Shown here piece by piece: positions 30,908 through 40,579 of a stretch of 64,000 nucleotides of DNA. The position numbers and the translations under genes were made by a program. Each line of letters starts with the position of its first letter. Position 1 is the first letter of the stretch. Source of the DNA: Bacillus sp. JCM 19058 (GTDB lineage Bacteria > Bacillota > Bacilli > Bacillales_H > Bacillaceae_D). The stretch is from the NCBI GenBank assembly GCA_001310555.1, contig BAXO01000004.1, positions 34,577-98,576 of the forward strand, written 5' to 3'. The notes beneath the pieces were generated by a model. The model was not told the DNA's origin. It searched no databases and saw only the letters and a list, made by a program, of their open reading frames with translations.

Positions 30908-31775
30908 TGGATATTAAAGTAGTCAATCTTCATCTTAATTATGGAAACGATCAAATACTACAAGATATGAATTTTGAAATAAACGAACCCAAAATCTATG
31001 GTTTGCTCGGGAGAAATGGCGTAGGAAAAACATCTTTTCTTTCGTTATTAGGTTCTTTTCGTGAACCTACAGCAGGACAATTATTAATTAATGGTGAGGT
31101 ACCTTTTGAAAATGCCCGAGTGATGCAAGAGGTAACATTTATGTACAAGAAGGACTTTACCGGAGAAACAGGTACGCCAACAAGGATCGTAAAAGATCTG
31201 AAACGCATCCGTCCACATTTTGATTTAGAGTATGCGATGGACCTAATAAAGAAATTCAAATTAGAAGGTAAAAAAAACCAGTCTATAAATTATCTACAGG
31301 GAAGCAATCTGCATTTAATGTTGTCGTCGGATTAGCAAGTCGATCACCGATTACAATATTTGATGAAGTTTATCTTGGAATGGACGCCCCATCACGAGAT
31401 TTATTTTATAAGGAATTGCTAAAAGACCAAGGGTTGCATCCACGAATTATAATTATGTCTACACACCTTGTTTCCGAAATGGATTATCTATTTGATGAGG
31501 TCATTATAATTAAGGAAGGGAGAGTTCTTCTTAAGGAATCGTACGATGAGCTTGTATCCCGAGGTGTAACAGTAATTGGAGGTAAGCAATCTATAGAGAA
31601 ATTTGCTGAAGGGAAAGAAATACTCAATGAAGAACAGCTAGGAGATACCCGTTCAATTACACTTTATGGCAACTTAAGTGAAGACGAGCGAGCGTTTGCT
31701 GCAGAGCTAGGACTAAATATAGGTCCAGTATCGCTCCAGGATCTCTTTATTCAGCTAACCAAGGAGGAAGAATAG
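30904..31775 (+). CDS. YtrB-type ABC transporter ATPase, one frameshift
   Basis: This is the ATP-binding subunit of a small exporter or sensor system. Walker A is GRNGVGKTS; after an indel near 31285 the signature region reads SLSTGKQSAFNVVVGLAS, followed by ITIFDEVYLGMD (Walker B with DEV instead of DEP) and MSTHLVSEMD. About 290 residues. ATG 30904 overlaps the GntR stop and the gene ends two bases before the membrane subunit, so three proteins are made from one message. Confidence 0.87.
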
Positions 31776-31776
31776 C

Positions 31777-32559
31777 ATGCAGAAACCAGTATCCTATACA
31801 AAAATGGCCTTAGATTTATTCTGGTTGCAATTAACATGGACCTTTTGGGCTCTAGGGGTTATCTCACTTATTCATATTGGAAGGATAATTTTCTCAAACG
31901 AATTGAATTCGATTTATAGCGCAGGATATATCGCAAGCAATATTTATATGTTGATCATCGGAATCATCGTCATTAATTTATTGCCATATTATGTGCAAAA
32001 TGGTATTACTCGAAAGTATTATTTCTTTGGGAACGCCATGGCAAGTCTTGGTTTATCCATAATCATCCCAATTTTAGTCTATGTCGCGAGCTTTTTAGAG
32101 AAGCTTGTAACAAATAATTTTACTTCCAAAGTCTTGAAAGATCATCTTTTAGAAGAAATAATAAACGATGTAGTACTCGATATTGACGGCAATCTCATCG
32201 GAGAAATCATTCTGTCCTTTATTCTAACACCATTTGTTCATCAAGAATCAAACCTTGTTCTCTCGCTGGCACTATTTAGCTTACACATCTTTGTATTTTA
32301 TCTTATTGGCTGGATGATTGGCGCAGCATTTTATCGACTAAGAGCTATCGGAGGTATCATTTTTATTGCCATTGGACTTGCGCTAATTGCACTTAAAGAT
32401 CAATGATACGCCTAGCACTTGATATACCGTTATTCCAAAGCTTCTCAGTGTTTGAAATGGTTCCAAAAAAATTTAGCTATACCACTAGTATTCGCTGTTA
32501 TTCTGGTAACGATTATTCTGATTCGTCTGTTAACCAAGCGAGTACCGGTACGAATATAA
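31777..32559 (+). CDS. ABC transporter membrane subunit, frameshifted near 3' end
   Basis: This is a hydrophobic partner for the preceding ATPase, with about six membrane helices (IYMLIIGIIVINLLPYYV, LFSLHIFVFYLIGWMIGAAF). The first frame stops at 32406, but after indels near 32405 and in the A run at 32467-32473 it continues to LAIPLVFAVILVTIILIRLL and ends at 32559, giving about 260 residues. A ribosome site (AAGGAGGAAG) lies before ATG 31777. The substrate is unknown. Confidence 0.75.
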
Positions 32560-32573
32560 ATCGGAACAAGACT

Positions 32574-32661
32574 CTCTCCCGTCGAAACCGGAGGCTCTTC
32601 CGTCGAAACCGAGAGCTCTCCCGTCGAAACTGAGAGCTCTCCCATCGAACTGAGAGCTCTC
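32574..32661. repeat. 21-bp tandem repeat, about four copies
   Basis: Four head-to-tail units (32574-32594, 32595-32615, 32616-32636, 32637-32656) with consensus CTCTCCCGTCGAAAC plus TGAGAG, then a partial fifth. Adjacent units create the palindrome GAGAGCTCTC at each junction. The repeats start 15 bases after the transporter stop codon. Confidence 0.85.
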
Positions 32662-32814
32662 CGGTTTGCATGGGGATTTTGGGCACGTCTTCCGTATAGT
32701 GTATCTCGACCGTGCCCTCTTTCTATCGTGCCGGAGGGTTTCCCGGCTTGCTCAGTGCGGATTACACTTTTAACTATATGGACAGCCGAATGCGGGACTC
32801 CGTTTACCCGTATC

Positions 32815-32857
32815 GTTTTACCGAATTTTCAGCTTCACTGGTAATATTCGGTAAAAC
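32815..32857. repeat. 12-bp inverted repeat
   Basis: GTTTTACCGAAT (32815-32826) and ATTCGGTAAAAC (32846-32857) are perfect complements separated by 19 bases. No T run follows on either strand, so it is not a typical terminator. Confidence 0.6.
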
Positions 32858-32919
32858 CTAGTAAAACCCCAAATAATGCTACCGGTGATTTTTTGGTTGC
32901 TTTTCCTCTCCATCTCTCA

Positions 32920-33996
32920 TCATTCGTCACTCGTAAATTCCTTTAATTTTACCTTGCTAGAGCGAAATAGTTTTAGGACCTCGTCAAGATTTGTCATTTC
33001 GTATGGAAAAACTACTCCTCCAGTATTGGTTTTTGATGAAATCTTCGCAAGTGCAGCAGTGAACATAGCAGTTGTATGATAATCGGAAAATGTAGATAAC
33101 TGAAGGCTCTTAATTTTTACTTTGTTATCTATCTCCCCTCTAGCTTCTATTGTTAAAAAAAGCACGTTCACTTTTGTTTGAGTTGTGGCGAACAAATTTA
33201 GTTAGGAATTGTTTATTAGCTGGTTTTGATAATAATTTTAATAAACCACTTTTTATGAAGAGAAAGACCATCTTATTAAATAATGCATGATTCCAAGCCG
33301 TCCAATAATGAATGTTATGTACTGAAAGATGCTCCTTTAAAAAAAGAACTCTCAGAATGTCTAATCAATCTCACTTCTTTTTGATTGTTAACGCCTTCGA
33401 AATTCATTTTGCGTTTACGAGTAAATCCAGGCTCTTGCTCATGATGATTATACATTACTGGACTTGATACAATTGATAGCATATCTAGAATTCCGGTAAC
33501 TCCTACCTTCGCATTAGTGCTTTGCAAAAGGCCGATATGTACATGATCGATCCTTTGTAATTGTGAAACAGCTTTTTTTTACCATTAAACCCGATAGTCC
33601 TGGCACAAAGCCAGACATCACAATTGATGGTATCTTATTCTTTTGAGCTTCTTGTTCGTATATTTTTACCTTGTCAACAAAGGCAGAGTAAGGAGTTACA
33701 TCGATACACCTTATTTTATTTCTTATGCAGGTTTCTTGGATATAAGGCTGTTCCTGCTTAATAGTGACAATCACACAGTCTATATTATTAATTACGCGGT
33801 GTATGTCTTTAACATTAGAAACATCCAATTTCTTAAATTCAACATCATGGTTAAGATGGCTTGCTACCTGATTTCCGCGTTCTGCCTTATAATCAGTTAT
33901 GATAAGGTCAAGTTCTTCCTTGTAAAGATTAATTAACTCCTGACAAACGAATTGACCGAGTATACCTGACGCTCCCACTACCATAATTTTTGTCAT
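32920..33996 (-). CDS. Saccharopine dehydrogenase-like NAD(P)-binding protein, frameshifted
   Basis: A Rossmann N-terminus (IMVVGASGILGQFVCQEL) is followed by IRCIDVTPYSAFVDKV and VMSGFVPGLSGLM, typical of the short saccharopine-dehydrogenase/homospermidine-synthase-like group. The C-terminal part runs through HNIHYWTAWNHALFNKM to a beta-rich end at 32920. Total length is about 358 residues. The eight-T run 33573-33580 breaks the frame (seven T gives VKKAVSQLQRIDHV), and further indels lie near 33345 and near 33165. The substrate is unknown. Confidence 0.75.
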
Positions 33997-34222
33997 GAAT
34001 TCGAATCATCGCTCCCTTGGTTGTCATTTCATGCAATCATTCTAAAGGTTTCTAGCCTGTTTATGCAAATCGTTCTATTCTAGAAGTTCGGGGATCAATC
34101 AAGCAATTCCTTCTAAAAGTATTTTTACACTCCACATTCAATTAGAAAAGAGAAATATTGCTTCCTCTTCCCCATTATATCTTTTAAAGTTGAGCTTTCT
34201 GAGAGACTATATATCGCTATCC

Positions 34223-34648
34223 CTATTCTTTCACATGTTGTCCACGAATAAGACCAATGCCCAAGACGAGTAATCCGGCGGCTAGGCTTAGTGCGCCTAC
34301 ATACGCCAAATAAATCAATGCATTAGGCTCAGTTGCTGCGGGGCTTAAGACAGAGAGGAAAAAGCCGGCGGGTAAGAAAATAGCAGATGCAGGAACGGCT
34401 GAACGGACGAAGCTTTTCCATCCTTCAGACAAACGGGCACGATCCACGTACAGTAGCAACACTAAAGTCAGAAGCAATAATATACCTGCATGCGCGTGCC
34501 CCGCGCGCCATAAATCTCTACGCAGCGGATTTTCATGATAACTCGACCCGGAATCAATTAGGAGAGATAACAAGCTCGTGCCCCCATAAATAACAGTAGG
34601 TAAGATAATGATTAACCAGCCAGCGTGTTTACGAGTACGGTCAGTCAT
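34223..34648 (-). CDS. Small integral membrane protein, 141 aa
   Basis: ATG 34648 follows AAAGGAGACAATCG. Four hydrophobic segments (WLIIILPTVIYGGTSLLSLL, HAHAGILLLLTLVLLLY, VPASAIFLPAGFFLSVL and LIYLAYVGALSLAAGLLVLG) with the conserved-looking RAGHAHAG predict a membrane protein. The frame is intact. It is directly downstream of the TetR gene on the same strand (gap 63 bp) and is probably its target. Function unknown. Confidence 0.7.
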   Translation of the reverse strand: MTDRTRKHAGWLIIILPTVIYGGTSLLSLLIDSGSSYHENPLRRDLWRAGHAHAGILLLLTLVLLLYVDRARLSEGWKSFVRSAVPASAIFLPAGFFLSVLSPAATEPNALIYLAYVGALSLAAGLLVLGIGLIRGQHVKE

Positions 34649-34711
34649 TCGATTGTCTCCTTTCAAATTTTTTTTCAAATCGTTACGGCTAAAGTACATA
34701 TGAAATATTGA

Positions 34712-35308
34712 TCAGCAAGGATGTCGCAAAGCTTGATGCATGAAATGATAAATCTCCTCCTCTGTTACAGGATGCTCCTCTGGCCCAATCATGGTTCTAA
34801 CTCGTAATCCGTATGAAAACGTCATCAGCATAACCGCGGTTTGTTCAGCATTTATAGCTGACGGAATGACACCAGCCTGCCTCCCTGCTTCAATCCACGA
34901 TATTACGGTTTGTTTGGAGTATTCATACATATTGCTTAATATTTGGGAAATAAAAGCTTCCTCCTTGCGGCCCAAAAGATAAGTAAAGATCAGATTACTA
35001 ACGTCGTTCGGGTCAGTCAGATAACTCATCCCTTTCGTAATTGCACCCAGAGGCTCCTCCAAACCAGCGTCTTTTTCGTTTTTAGCCCGTACGAACTGTT
35101 TATTGACCCCTTCCATCCTGACTTGCAGGATAATGCCAAACAATTCATCTTTACTGCGTACATAATGATAAATGGCTCCTTTGGAAAGGCTGGAACGATT
35201 CATAATTTCCTGTAATGTTGTCTGTTGACAGCCTCTTTCTTGAATGAGTGCTTCAGTCGTTTCCAGCAAACGGTGGAAGTTTCGTGTATTAGGCAATTGG
35301 GCAAACAT
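34712..35308 (-). CDS. TetR-family transcriptional regulator
   Basis: This intact 198-residue repressor has an N-terminal HTH (TTLQEIMNRSSLSKGAIYHY) followed by a helical ligand-binding domain. ATG 35308 is chosen because GAAAGGAGGAAG precedes it and homology starts there. A perfect palindrome (35373-35385) inside its own promoter is the likely operator, so the gene and the small membrane protein behind it are probably autoregulated and induced by an unknown small molecule. Confidence 0.88.
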   Translation of the reverse strand: MFAQLPNTRNFHRLLETTEALIQERGCQQTTLQEIMNRSSLSKGAIYHYVRSKDELFGIILQVRMEGVNKQFVRAKNEKDAGLEEPLGAITKGMSYLTDPNDVSNLIFTYLLGRKEEAFISQILSNMYEYSKQTVISWIEAGRQAGVIPSAINAEQTAVMLMTFSYGLRVRTMIGPEEHPVTEEEIYHFMHQALRHPC

Positions 35309-35362
35309 AATCTGTACTTCCTCCTTTCTAATGGAAAATTCGGCAAACCGACTATGGGTCTT

Positions 35363-35392
35363 ATTGTAATAGACCGACAGTCGGTTTGTCAA
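35363..35392 (-). promoter_or_regulatory. Sigma-A promoter with TetR operator in its spacer
   Basis: On the minus strand TTGACA (35392-35387), 18 bases and TACAAT (35368-35363) form a near-consensus promoter. The 13-bp palindrome ACCGACAGTCGGT (35373-35385) fills the spacer, and a further half-site ACCGAC lies at 35347-35352. Confidence 0.75.
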
Positions 35393-35725
35393 ATGCAAAT
35401 TATAACATCCAATTGATCCTTCCCCTATGCATAGCAACTTATCTCTCAATCGATCCATGACGAGGGCGCGTATTCATTTCAGCAGCCCCTTTTTTTTCAG
35501 GAGGAGTATTAACCCTTTCCTGTCTTTGATTCTTGTCAAAAGAGTGCTTCGTCAACAAGTATTAAGAAGAATCCTTTCAATTAAAATTGGCTATTAAAAG
35601 TCTAATTCAGTAAAAAGATAGGAGCTGCTTTTGAAAAAAAGATTAAAAACAGCTCTCAAAAATTTAGTCCCAAAGAATCTTTTGTAAAAAAAGTTAGATC
35701 ATTTTGTGCTTGTGATTTTTGTTCG

Positions 35726-36020
35726 TTAATTATTCCCTTTCTCTTCCCAATGTCGTGTACGTTCTTCATGATTAACCTCTTTATGCACTTGATGCACCAT
35801 CCATAGATAACCGAAGGATCAATGAAGATAGCATTAGACAATCCGTAATCAGGCATTTCAGTCACTGGTTGAACCACAGTACATCCTAAATCTATCGCCT
35901 TTGTAAAAGTTTCCTTAATGTTCGAGACAGTTACATTTGCCCAAATGGAAATGGTTTTTGGGTCGCCCTGTTTTGGTGCGTTCAAAAGGTTATAACTGAG
36001 CAATCGAAAAGAAATATTCA
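35726..36020 (-). pseudogene. VOC-family (PhnB-like) protein, C-terminal part, damaged
   Basis: The minus strand encodes DPKTISIWANVTVSN, AIDLGCTVVQPVTEMPDYG and, after one indel near 35815, GYLWMVHQVHKEVNHEERT with a stop at 35726. This is the second half of a glyoxalase-fold protein of the PhnB type. The N-terminal half is missing and at least two more indels lie near 35960-36000, so I regard it as a remnant. Confidence 0.55.
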
Positions 36021-36126
36021 GCAAGTGTATATGATAATCTTATGAAAAGGGTTGATCTAGATAGAAATGAGCAAAACAATACCAAAGGAAGCAAGCCGAC
36101 AAACAATACAAAGGAGGAGAAATGAT

Positions 36127-36995
36127 ATGACATATAACAACGAAAGGATAGTCCAAGCTAACGGGGTCGACCTCTGCGTCGAGACTTTCGGAAATCCCGC
36201 GGACCCGGCGATCATCCTTATTAGCGGCGCGCCGTTGGCTTGCTCAATGCACTGGTGGGAGGACGTGTTCTGCGAGCGCCTCGCAGCAGGCTCCCGATTC
36301 GTTATTCGCTATGACACTCGCGACTTCGGCCGATCTGTCACCTACGAGCCGGGGGATCCGCAGTACAGCCTCCGCAACCTGGCTGCGGACGTCGTCGGCC
36401 TGCTCGACACCTTCGACCTGACCACCGCCAATCTCGTAGGTTTTGGAGTAGGAGGATGGATTGGCCAACTGGTGGCACTTGATTATCCTGATCGAGTAAC
36501 ATCATTAACTCTGATTTCAACAAGACCCAACGCTCATGGTCCTACTGATCCCGACCTTCCAGAACATTCGGAGGAGTTTATGGCACACATTGAAAAAGCG
36601 CCGGGGCCAGACTGGTCAAATCGGGCGGAAGTGATCGATTACATTGTCGATTTTCAATGTGCACTTTCCAATTCACAGTTCTTTGACAAAGCGACTAAAT
36701 ATGACCTTGCATGTCGCATATTCGATCGAGCCGCAAACATTGTTTCGAGTATGAAAAACCCACCTCTAATTGACAAGGGAGATCGTTGGAGGGAACGACT
36801 CGGAGAGGTGAGTGCCCCTACACTCGTGATTCATGGCATCGAGGACCCCTTCTTTCCCTACGGCAATGCCCTTGCACTAGGGAAGGAGATTCCTGATGCC
36901 AATTGATTGCCTTGGAACAGATGGGACACGAACTGCCTCGGGCGGTCTGGGACGTGGTCGTACCTGCCATTTTGCGCCACACGTCGGGCGATTAA
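36127..36995 (+). CDS. Alpha/beta hydrolase with altered nucleophile elbow, one indel
   Basis: ATG 36127 follows AAAGGAGGAG. The fold is clear (LCVETFGNPADPAIILISG, YDTRDFGRSV, VSAPTLVIHGIEDPFFP and the His in MGHELPRAV), and one indel near 36908 hides the last 29 residues, ending at 36995. The nucleophile elbow reads VGFGVGGW, with Gly where the catalytic Ser normally stands. The first third is much richer in GC (about 67% for 36361-36420) than the middle (about 40% for 36481-36540), so the gene looks mosaic. Catalysis is doubtful as written. Confidence 0.82.
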
Positions 36996-37168
36996 CATTC
37001 ATTGAAGCGAGCCGAATGGTCTTCCCCACTTCAGCAACTAAGGAGCCTTGAAAATGGTACTGGTCAGCAGATCCGTCGATTCGGACGGACAACTCGACCG
37101 AACTTTATTAAGCCTATGCCTAAGTATTCGGTATCAACTACATCTTATAAGAGAAAAGGACGATTACA

Positions 37169-37917
37169 ATGAACAAGGAAAACATTAATTTAGCAAAAAA
37201 ACAAGATTGCACTTCCAAAAGTTGTCTCTCAAGACGAATGGCTCACAGCGCGTAAGGAGCTTCTCGTCAAGGAGAAGGAAGCTAGACGTGCGCAAGATGG
37301 GTTGGCCGCGGAGCGGCGCAGGTTACCGATGGTTCGAATTGATAAGGACTATGCATTTGAGGGTCCGGACGGCAAAGTATGTTTACTCGACCTATTTGAC
37401 GGGCGACGCCAGCTCATCGTCTATCACTTCATGATGGAACCGGGTTCGGATCACCGCTGTCCAGGCTGCTCGTTTTTAGTTGACAACATCGGCCACTTAG
37501 CCATATGCATGCCCGAGACACCACCTTGGTATTGGTGTCCCGTGCTCCACTGTCGCAGATTAAGCCGTATAAACGCGCATGGGTTGGACGGTCCCCTGGT
37601 ATTCCTCATACGGAACCGATTTCAACTACGACTTTGGGGCCACCCACGAAGGTGGCGAGCAGGGTGGTGTGAGTGTCTTCCTCTGGGATAACGACCACGT
37701 CTTTCACACTTACCACACAACGGACCGCGGGACCGACATTCTTTTCGGCACGTACAACTGGCTTGACATGACACCGTTCGGCCGACAGGAGGCCTGGGAG
37801 GACTCGCCCGAGGGATGGCCGCAAACCCCGCGGTACGAATGGTGGCGCCTCCATGACGAATACGATCACTCTAAAGGCTCGGACTCCTGTTGCAATGCGA
37901 GAAAGAGCCACTTGTAA
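37169..37917 (+). CDS. DUF899 thioredoxin-like protein, frameshifted
   Basis: ATG 37169 follows AAAAGGA. Blocks typical of DUF899 are DEWLTARKELLVKEKEA, LFDGRRQLIVYHFMM, HRCPGCSF, MGWTVPWYSSYGTDFNYDF and NWLDMTPFGR. Breaks lie in the A run near 37196-37202 and at two points around 37500-37570. Base composition is about 60% GC, unlike the surrounding DNA, and homologues with this wording are common in Actinobacteria and Proteobacteria, so recent transfer is likely. The biochemical role of the family is unknown. Confidence 0.8.
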
Positions 37918-37974
37918 GTGTTTCAATTTGCTCCAGTGTCATCGAAGCACAATTGCTTTATAATAAGCGTCTTA

Positions 37975-38008
37975 CTTAACCGTCTTAAGTCTAGTTAAGA
38001 CGGTTAAG
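37975..38008 (+). terminator. Terminator-like hairpin
   Basis: A 14-bp perfect stem (37975-37988 with 37995-38008) and a six-base loop are followed by TTTTAA. It could terminate the DUF899 transcript; the T run is short. Confidence 0.6.
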
Positions 38009-38246
38009 TTTTAATCATTACACCTGATCCCCCAAAGAATCTACCCCAATTATTAATTAATCACACAGGGTTCAGGGCGTTTTTGGAAAAAGTTCAACCT
38101 TTGTAAACAAACTGTTCTCAATAGAAGGTGCCGTGATATCACTATGAATTGTGAATGTGCTTTAAAAGAATTGATTATTAGATTAATCGTTGCTGAAAAC
38201 GCCAATGTTTCCTGTGTGACATCTGTGAAAAAATACTCTGAATGGT
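38009..38246. other. Probable decayed 5' part of folD, not readable
   Basis: No open frame is recognisable. By position this would be the N-terminal half of the folD-like gene whose remnant begins near 38247, but I cannot trace it. Confidence 0.3.
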
Positions 38247-38599
38247 TTGTGTCTCGGTATGGGCGCGATCTTATGTAAGCCTGTTTCTGCCTTGCTTCTT
38301 AACAAAAATGCGACGGTTACTACTTGTCATTCAAAGACCTCTAATCTGCCTGAGATGGTAAAACAAGCAAATATTGTTGTAGCCGTACTCGGGAAGCCTA
38401 ATTTTATTCAAGGAAGCTGGGTAAAAAATGGAGCAGTTGTTATCGATGCAGGCTACAATAAAGGAAATATTGGAGATGTTGCTATGAAGCTGCCAGTGCA
38501 ATAATGCCTGTTCCAGGTGGTGTGGGACCTGTTACTGTTGCGACATTGATGAAGCATACTGTTGAATCGGCAGAAAAAAAACTAACGATACTATTATAA
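38247..38599 (+). pseudogene. folD: folD remnant (methylene-THF dehydrogenase/cyclohydrolase C-terminus)
   Basis: About 115 residues match the NADP-binding half of FolD: GKPVSALLL (here CKPVSALLL), NATVTTCHSKT, ANIVVAVLGKPNFI, GAVVIDAGYN and, after an indel near 38490, [20 protein letters not shown]. The N-terminal catalytic half with the active-site Lys is absent. It is almost certainly a second, inactivated copy; the essential folD gene would lie elsewhere. Confidence 0.75.
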
Positions 38600-38615
38600 A
38601 TGATAGTAATTGTTA

Positions 38616-38804
38616 CTATAGCCTGGACAAAACAAATCTTTCATCCTGAACCAAAAAACGGTGTACAAAAGAACGATCAATTTCGTTTAAGAGAGCCTCC
38701 TGAATCATAATTGATTGTTCAGGAGGCTCCTCTAATTCTAAATATCCGCGTGCAACTACACTCGAGTAAAATTTGAAAGCTTGTACCTCATCGATTTGTA
38801 CCAA
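38616..38804 (-). pseudogene. Fragment resembling a pyridoxamine-phosphate-oxidase-like flavoprotein
   Basis: Sixty-two residues (FKFYSSVVARGYLELEE, QEALLNEIDRSFVHRF) resemble the second half of small FMN-binding split-barrel proteins that protect against nitroimidazoles and similar compounds. The start is missing. The next gene upstream stops one base away, suggesting a deletion boundary. The assignment is weak. Confidence 0.35.
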
Positions 38805-39181
38805 TTAAACAAACAGGCTGATGAAGTTTCCGTCTGGGTCTATGACGATGGCGTAGCGCTGGCCCCAAAATGCATCCCAAGGCTCACGGTGCTCTCATAT
38901 CCGTGCTCGATGATTTTTTTGATAAAGCTCATTCAGCGATTCATTACTTTCGCATAAAAACGCTAACTCGATTCGATGCCCCGTCGGCTCTTCCCAGCTC
39001 CATAGATTTCTTTAGCCATTTCTTGCTTGTCAAAGGCTAATCGAAAACCGTCCTGCTTTACTTCTACATGTGGCTCCTCGTTCATTGTTTCAGGAATATC
39101 GAATCCGAGTACTCGGTAGAAGTCTAATGATTCCTTCATATTCTTTACAACGATGCCAACCATATCTAATTTAATTGCCAT
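38805..39181 (-). CDS. VOC-family (glyoxalase/bleomycin resistance-like) protein, frameshifted
   Basis: ATG 39181 begins MAIKLDMVGIVVKNM, followed by ESLDFYRVLGFDIPE, HVEVKQDGFRLAFD, and after indels near 38993 and near 38885, PTGHRIELAFLCES and VIDPDGNFISLFV, stop 38805. This is one complete VOC unit of about 125 residues with the two beta-alpha-beta halves that form a metal site. Such small proteins are usually dioxygenase-like or drug-binding; no specific role is evident. Confidence 0.75.
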
Positions 39182-39328
39182 TTCATGTCACTCCAATCAA
39201 AATTAAGTTTATACATAGTATCGCCGATGACAGTAAATTTAAATTGTAAAAAAACGGACACGGTAAGCCTTGTACGTCAGCCCTTTCCAGAGTCCTAGTC
39301 TAATAGACGATGTTTGTCCGAAACGAGT

Positions 39329-40157
39329 TTATTTAATCTCTTTGTTTCTTTGAAACACCTCTTTAGGTGTTAAGCCGTAATATCGTTTAAAAGTGTTAAT
39401 GAAATGCGGTTGATCATAAAAGCCATTTTCTAAAGCAATATCGGTAAAATGTGACCGTGTTCCACGATAAAGGTCTTGCAGCACATGTTGAAACCGAATA
39501 ATACCTAGCAGCTCCTTTGGGCTGACACCTAGCTCTCTTTTGAATATTCTTCTTACATTCCGTTCACTGTAGTTGAGCTTTTCCGCCAAAGTGCGGCTTG
39601 AGAGCATACCCCGCTCAGCATACATGTATTGCATACCCACTTGTAGCAGCTGCTCGGGTTTCGATTGCTCCAAGCGAAGCATCGTTACCAATTTCCTTTC
39701 CACCTTTTCCACCATTTCCGCTATATGAGCGGCGGAGATGATTTCTTCCGTGATGCGGACGGCCTCACTCCCCCATATATCTTCAAGATACACGTGGTTT
39801 CCAATAAATTCGGATGCCGCATACGCAAAAAAAGTGCCGAACTGAATCAGAAAAAAAAGCGAATGCCAAATAATGAGTGGTTTTGGGAAAGGTTGATGAC
39901 CTCATATTCGGTCATCAACCGACAATAATGGCTCCTTTAGAAAAAGAGGATGCTCTCAAGTCAAAGATAATATCGGCGCAACCGTCCGGTACTATCCGGT
40001 GCAAAACGCTTCTTGTTGATGCTTGATGATCAACGATCCAGTAGCAGGCAACATAAGATTCCAGACTCTTACTCGGTGCATATTCTCGATATTGATAATG
40101 GGCATTCAATAAGTGTTGCTGTATTTTCGGAGCTTGCAAAGGTCGGTACGGATGCAT
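39329..40157 (-). CDS. AraC-family regulator with DUF6597-type N-terminus, frameshifted
   Basis: ATG 40157 follows GGGGA. The N-terminal part (LESYVACYWIVDHQ, HRIVPDGCADIIFDL, TEYEVINLSQNHSLFGIRF) is the ligand domain found in AraC proteins with DUF6597. The C-terminal part has AraC HTH motifs (LAEKLNYSERNVRRIFKREL, DIALENGFYDQPHFINTFKR). Total is about 275 residues. Indels lie in short runs between 39800 and 39925. No neighbouring target is obvious. Confidence 0.82.
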
Positions 40158-40579
40158 GTTGTTCCCCACTTTCCCTTCAGTCAGTTATCAGTTCTAGGAC
40201 AGCAGCGGTAAGTGAACGGATAATGGCCATTTATGCTTAAAGCTAGTTAAAAGCCGATAACTTCTACTTTTCTAAAAATAGTAAGGATCACCTCCATAGT
40301 ATAACAGGTCTCCACGATCGTGGAAATCTCCTTAGGAGGCTCCACGCCAAGCTTTCCTCTCGCCTTTTTGAAATGTCGCCAATTGTCTTAAAAATTCCAG
40401 CACTTGTTTATTCCCCTTTCCCTTTAGCTGCTTTATGCCTGATCAAGGAACATATGGAATCAATCCATCATGTCCATCTACTGCTCGTTCTTCATCAAAG
40501 CAGAAGGAAACGAAAAGAACTCCGCTGCCCTCAAATTTTAACGATCAATATCTGAAAAAGTACTTCCGATAATGCTGAT
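40158..40579. other. Intergenic region with palindromes
   Basis: A perfect 14-bp palindrome TCCACGATCGTGGA lies at 40312-40325, followed at once by CTCCTTAGGAG, another perfect inverted repeat. They may be regulator sites for the AraC gene, which reads away from here on the minus strand. No gene was recognised; a 60-codon plus-strand frame at 40373 has no ribosome site. Confidence 0.45.

Larger units (their letters stand above)
32560..32919. other. Non-coding region with tandem and inverted repeats
   Basis: This gap between the GntR-ABC operon and the convergent saccharopine-dehydrogenase-like gene holds the 21-bp tandem repeats (32574-32661) and the 12-bp inverted repeat (32815-32857). No gene was recognised. 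Confidence 0.6.

Noticed and set aside
32574..32661. CRISPR array
   Set aside because: The units are directly adjacent with no spacers, are only 21 bp long and no cas genes are nearby.
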